Assembly: GCA_026874595.1 (NCBI GenBank)
Contig: CM049314.1
Location: 60,861,300 to 60,925,299, forward strand
DNA length: 64,000 nt
Reading direction: 5' to 3'
From: Sipunculus nudus
Taxonomy: Eukaryota > Annelida > Sipuncula > Golfingiida > Sipunculidae
Shown here piece by piece: positions 60,210 through 64,000 of this stretch (its first letter is position 1; every line of letters begins with the position of its first letter). The notes under the pieces are model-generated. The model ran no database searches. It worked only from the letters and a program-made list of their open reading frames with translations, and was not told the origin of the DNA. Both the position numbers and the translations under genes were made by a program.

Positions 60210-61155
60210 TAAAAAAAAATTAAAAAGTAACCCCAGCGGTCTGGGAAGACATTCACCATAGGACTTTTGTCTTTGAATTTAAAATTTTGTAGTGGTACTG
60301 AAGCAGAGCTCGAGGGATATGGGTAACAGAGATCTAACATCAGGTTTCCATGGAGATTTTTCATGGACCTTCCTGGGTGTTAAAAAAAAGATTCTAGGTT
60401 GAATGGTTACGATTTGTACCCTGTTAACGGACGAATGCATCTTTGATGGTCTCAGTAATAGAAAGAAAATGCGCAAAAATCGAAAAAGATGCGACCTGAT
60501 GAAACAGTCCTTGGTGAATATTCACGCAGTGAATCATGGTGATCAATGCATTGGATTTTGAGATACTGGAGCTTTTGTAACAATTTTTTATTATTCTGAG
60601 GGGTACTTCTAGCTCAGAGATATGGGTAACAGAGACCTAGTTTTAGATTTCCAAAGAGATTTTTTTATTTACCTCCCTTGATGTAAAGTTGGAAAATTCT
60701 AAGTCCAATCGTTACGATTTGTGCCTGTTAAAAGACGACCACGTTAGGTTTCAAAATTAGAGCAAAAACTGTGTAATTGTGTAAAATTAGAAAATTCCAG
60801 GTGGCAACCAGTCTGCAAGAACTGATGCAACACCCCAAAGAATCATGGTGATCAATATAGTAGTTGTCAAGATAATGGAGCTTTTGTATCAAATTTTTAA
60901 TTATTCTGGGGGTGTTTCTGAGCCCCGTAGCTCGGAGAACATGGGTAACAGAGACCTAATTTCAGTTTTCCAAAGAAATTTTTCACGGACCTCCTTAGAT
61001 ATCAAGTTAGAAGCCCAGGTCCAACGGTTACGATTTTTGTCTGGTTAACAGACAGACGAACACATGGCACGACGGACAGACGGACCGGCCGGTAATCCTA
61101 TAGGGTAATCGCTATAGCTCAGATGACTTTCATTCAGCTGAGCTAAAAAAAACTG
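60210..61155 (+). mobile_element. insertion specific to unit E, three tandem ~300-bp repeats
   Basis: It interrupts a flank that is continuous in C (ATCCAACATCCATAACATCT to GGGAATCTTTTTATG). Three similar units carry GGGTAACAGAGA(T/C)CTA at 60321, 60624 and 60943, each followed by TTTCCA.(A/G)GA.ATTTTT and GTTACGATTT. The last unit runs into GACAGACGGACCGGCCGG, CTATAGGGTAATCGCTATAGCTCAG and CAGCTGAGCTAAAAAAA. No coding sequence. It is probably a non-autonomous mobile element with internal repeats; the class is unknown to me. Confidence 0.7.
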
Positions 61156-61594
61156 AGAGAATTTTATTTTATGTTTTCGTGAGATTTCACCATTTGGCTT
61201 TTGCTTCAGGTTCACAATCCTAACCCACAAGCCGATTGTGCTTTGTGAAACTACCGATGTCCCTTCCGACATGTTCAGTACCGACATTAGACTATTGACG
61301 TTAAGTCCGTATGAAAAAGTCCGAAACGTACAGTCACTTATGTATAAAAGAACATGAGAATATGGACCAAACATGTGAATGCCCGCATGTGGGAGTCTTG
61401 AATTCCTTATAATGTAGATTTCTAGTTTAATTCAAGAGTTACTATTCTCATGGCTTCGGGATATTATTTTCACGTATTCCACTTGAGTTTAATGTTTCGT
61501 TTTGCAGACGAACACATCCTAAGAAGAAAGTTTCCTTGAGGAAATTAAAAGGAATATTTCATTTGCTTTCCTCTACTTCATTTTTCCTTTTTAG

Positions 61595-61925
61595 GCTATG
61601 GCTCTTGAAGTGATACTATATGTGGGACTGGCGGTCGTCGTCCATTTTGTCATTGAGTACTTCCGGAGAAAACCCCAGATTGAAAATATATCTTCTAAAT
61701 CCGTTTTTATTACTGGCTGTGACAGCGGTTTCGGGAACCTGCTCGCTAAGAGACTGGATGGTTTAGGATGCCGGGTGTTCGCAGCTTGTTACACACAGAA
61801 TGGAGCTGATGAACTACGGAGCTGTTCCTCATCTCGTCTGGAGACTGTTCTGCTGGATGTGACCAAGACTGAAAGCATCAAGGAAGCCCACGAGTTTGTG
61901 GCTGATAAGCTTGGCCCAAACCAAG
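61595..61925 (+). CDS. SDR copy E coding exon 1 (gene continues beyond the window)
   Basis: ATG at 61598 in the TTTTTAGGCTATGG context, 328 bases, donor GTAATC. Encodes MALEVILYVGLAVVVHFVIEY, TGCDSGFG at 39-46, GADELRSCSSSRLE and LDVTKTESIKEAHEF, ending GPNQ. It is closest to copy D (nine differences in 109). No exon 2 is found in the remaining 2 kb. Introns 1 of B, C and D are 2.4, 3.0 and 3.75 kb, so exon 2 is expected outside the window. Its status as an intact gene is therefore unproven. Confidence 0.9.
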
Positions 61926-64000
61926 GTAATCGTCCATGGGCCCAAAGCTCATTTTAGACATATTGATAGCACCCACGGTGTCAAGACTTAAGTAGGTTTT
62001 TCTTAAAGCTCTATGTCAACAGATGTTACTTTGGTATGATAACTGATCCAGAATGGTAGCTTTGTCATATTTATCCGCCATTGAATGTGGTGAACCTGCA
62101 TAAAATTTAAACTTTAATCTGCATCAACTTTTCCACAGTATTTAGTCAATACCTTCATTAATACAACATATATCATAACAAATTTGGTCTCAATAGATAG
62201 GTAAGACCTTGGGCTTTCTGAGAGTGTGTCATCAGTGGCAGTTAAATGCTTTTGTCATCAGTGGCATATACAATTATATTTACCAATACCCCTTAAAACT
62301 GTCGAAAAAAATATTCTTTGATTGAATAAGGTACCAGCTTGGTTTTCCTTGTGTCTTTTTTATTATTTTTGTTTGGACATTCACTGTAACAAACACTTTA
62401 GGCCATCCTTAAAGAAGGGAAACCATTGGTCACTGTTTAATAAATTGTTGACAGTTCAGCAGTTAACACATTTGTTCAATAAGATCTATTTCTTTTAAAA
62501 TAAATTATTAAATATATATATACTTTATTTTATAAAAAGTATACAGTTGTAATATAACATATCCCCAGTCAACAGATGTAAGCACTTCGTGGCTTTGGCG
62601 GCGGAGGGGGGGGGGGCTTTAACTGATAGGGTTACAACATCTCTTTATATACATACAGGATATTCACTTAATTCACAGCGCTGCTCACTTTATTTCACAT
62701 TCTCCTGAGGCAAGAATATATTTCAATTATATTTTTATGCCTTCTGATACTAATTAAAATAAATAATAAAACTGACACATTTGCAACAGAACTAATGTCA
62801 CCATGTACAGATGTAAGGAATCAACGGCAGGAAAGGGGAATGGTGGGAATTACAACACCTCTGCATATATATATACAGGACACTCAAAGCCGTATTTCCC
62901 ATTCTGCTGAGGCAGGAAAACAATGAACAAATGTTCATTAGATCCTTATTTTATATTACATCATTTTTTACCCCTTGAATTACAAATTATTCCACGGCAC
63001 AGCGTACGCTCTTTACACAGCGCTTTACCTATAGGGTTACTTCTTATATCGTAAGTCGCTGTTTGTTATGACCTCGTATCCTGAATTGCAACACCAGAGG
63101 GGAGCACTGTATTTTTGAACAATCAGATGAGACCTTGTGCTGGAAGGCAAAGCCAACGAGGAATACACGGGGCCAATCATATTCATTTCTTTTTGAGTGA
63201 CAGCTCATCCCCCAGCGTAACCGTCTGAACAGGCCACAGGCTCAGAGAGAATTGCCCCTGACGTGGTTTGCTTAGGGCCTTTTGCACATAGGATGCTCGG
63301 CCGGTGAGCTGTTATTCAAAAGAAACGTAACAACAAAGGCTGCGTGCACACCTCGCTGGCTGGTTTCAGTTCTGCAGACAACAGATACATGGCTACGCTA
63401 ACACAGTCATAATGTCATAATCGAATCGGTCGATGATGCGAGAATGCAGAGGGAGCAATTTAAATTCGACCGGAAACTCATCAAGTGGCGCTTGAAGCGC
63501 GGCAATGGGCGGAGCCAGGATGCCTGTCGAGTGTTTGTTTATTGGCATCTAATTGGCTGCTTGTCACATCGTACGCACGTTTATTTCAGTGGACAACAAA
63601 CCGCTATCTGGTGTTTAAATATATCATAAACGGTCAAAGCTGGCAGCGTGAAAATCAGTTGCTTCTTTAGAAGCGCAAGATTTCCGTTGCCTCGGGAGCG
63701 TAGGCACAGCGGAGCGGGGGGGGGGGGGGTAAAAATGATCAGCTCTCCAGAATCTATTAGATTTTGGTCATACCAGAATGATTTAATGTTTTTATTTTTA
63801 TGAATTAATTTATTCATTTTTTTTATATTTCATGTGTGACACTATTCCCCAAATAGCTGTATCAAGATCTACTGTTAAATATAGAAGCAGGTGCATCATA
63901 TGGGTGTCAAGAGCTGATTAGGTTTTGTTCATACTTGGTTCCTTTTTGGATTTTAATGAATTCTTTATATTTCTCTCTTTTTTGCATTTTTTAAATGGAA
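61926..64000 (+). other. copy E intron 1 (partial)
   Basis: Unlike C and D introns after the donor. It contains a two-copy repeat (62560-62730 and 62805-62940), poly-G runs at about 62608-62617 and 63716-63730, and no recognised coding sequence. The two overlapping frames at 63444-63670 have no family motif. Confidence 0.55.
62560..62940 (+). repeat. two-copy degenerate tandem repeat of about 240 bp
   Basis: ACAGATGTAAG, TTACAACA.CTCT, TACAGGA.A.TCA and CATTCT.CTGAGGCA occur in the same order twice. Confidence 0.65.

Overview
The window is metazoan nuclear DNA. It is AT-rich, with introns of 0.3-4 kb, many (TA)n tracts and several decayed non-LTR retrotransposons and small inverted-repeat elements. 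The gene family and the repeats fit a marine lophotrochozoan, most likely a mollusc. That placement is an inference from style; no sequence was searched.

The only recognisable host genes are a plus-strand array of short-chain dehydrogenase/reductases of the retinol dehydrogenase / 17-beta-HSD6 / DHRS9 type (SDR9C-like). Each full copy has four coding exons with the same intron phases (1, 2, 1), an N-terminal membrane segment, TGCDSGFG, NNAG, a YNxxK catalytic motif and a conserved C-terminal block (VVDAY.HALFAVNP..RY.CG). I find five copies, named A to E. A (14948-18482) has a frameshift in exon 1 and a lost exon-3 acceptor. B (21456-26049) is open, but its exon-3 donor is GG instead of GT. 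C (40881-45783) is an obvious pseudogene. D (50382-56117) is intact, 332 codons. E (61598-61925) shows exon 1 only and runs off the window. A further 'ghost' lies after B: the 3' end of a C/D-type intron 1 joined straight to C/D-type 3' flank, with exons 2-4 missing.

Layout: 1-5330 is a 38-bp minisatellite with higher-order structure, fading to about 5840. 5840-14900 is non-coding apart from a candidate 5' UTR exon near 7540-7629 and a truncated LINE (11589-13096). 14.9-27.5 kb holds A, B and the ghost. 27.5-40.8 kb is repeat-rich: a polypurine tract, two inverted 21-bp minisatellites, a minus-strand CR1/L2-like relic, a tRNA-derived SINE, an inverted-repeat element and an L1/Tx1-like LINE with a 14-bp target-site duplication. 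40.8-62 kb is a tandem array of roughly 10-kb duplicated blocks carrying C, D and E.

The genes do not form an operon. They are tandem paralogues, probably membrane-bound NAD(P)-dependent oxidoreductases for retinoids, steroids or similar alcohols, expanding and dying by birth-and-death evolution. I found no clearly new molecular system. The most interesting material is the structural record of the duplications, the splice-site losses in otherwise open genes, and several repeats I cannot name.
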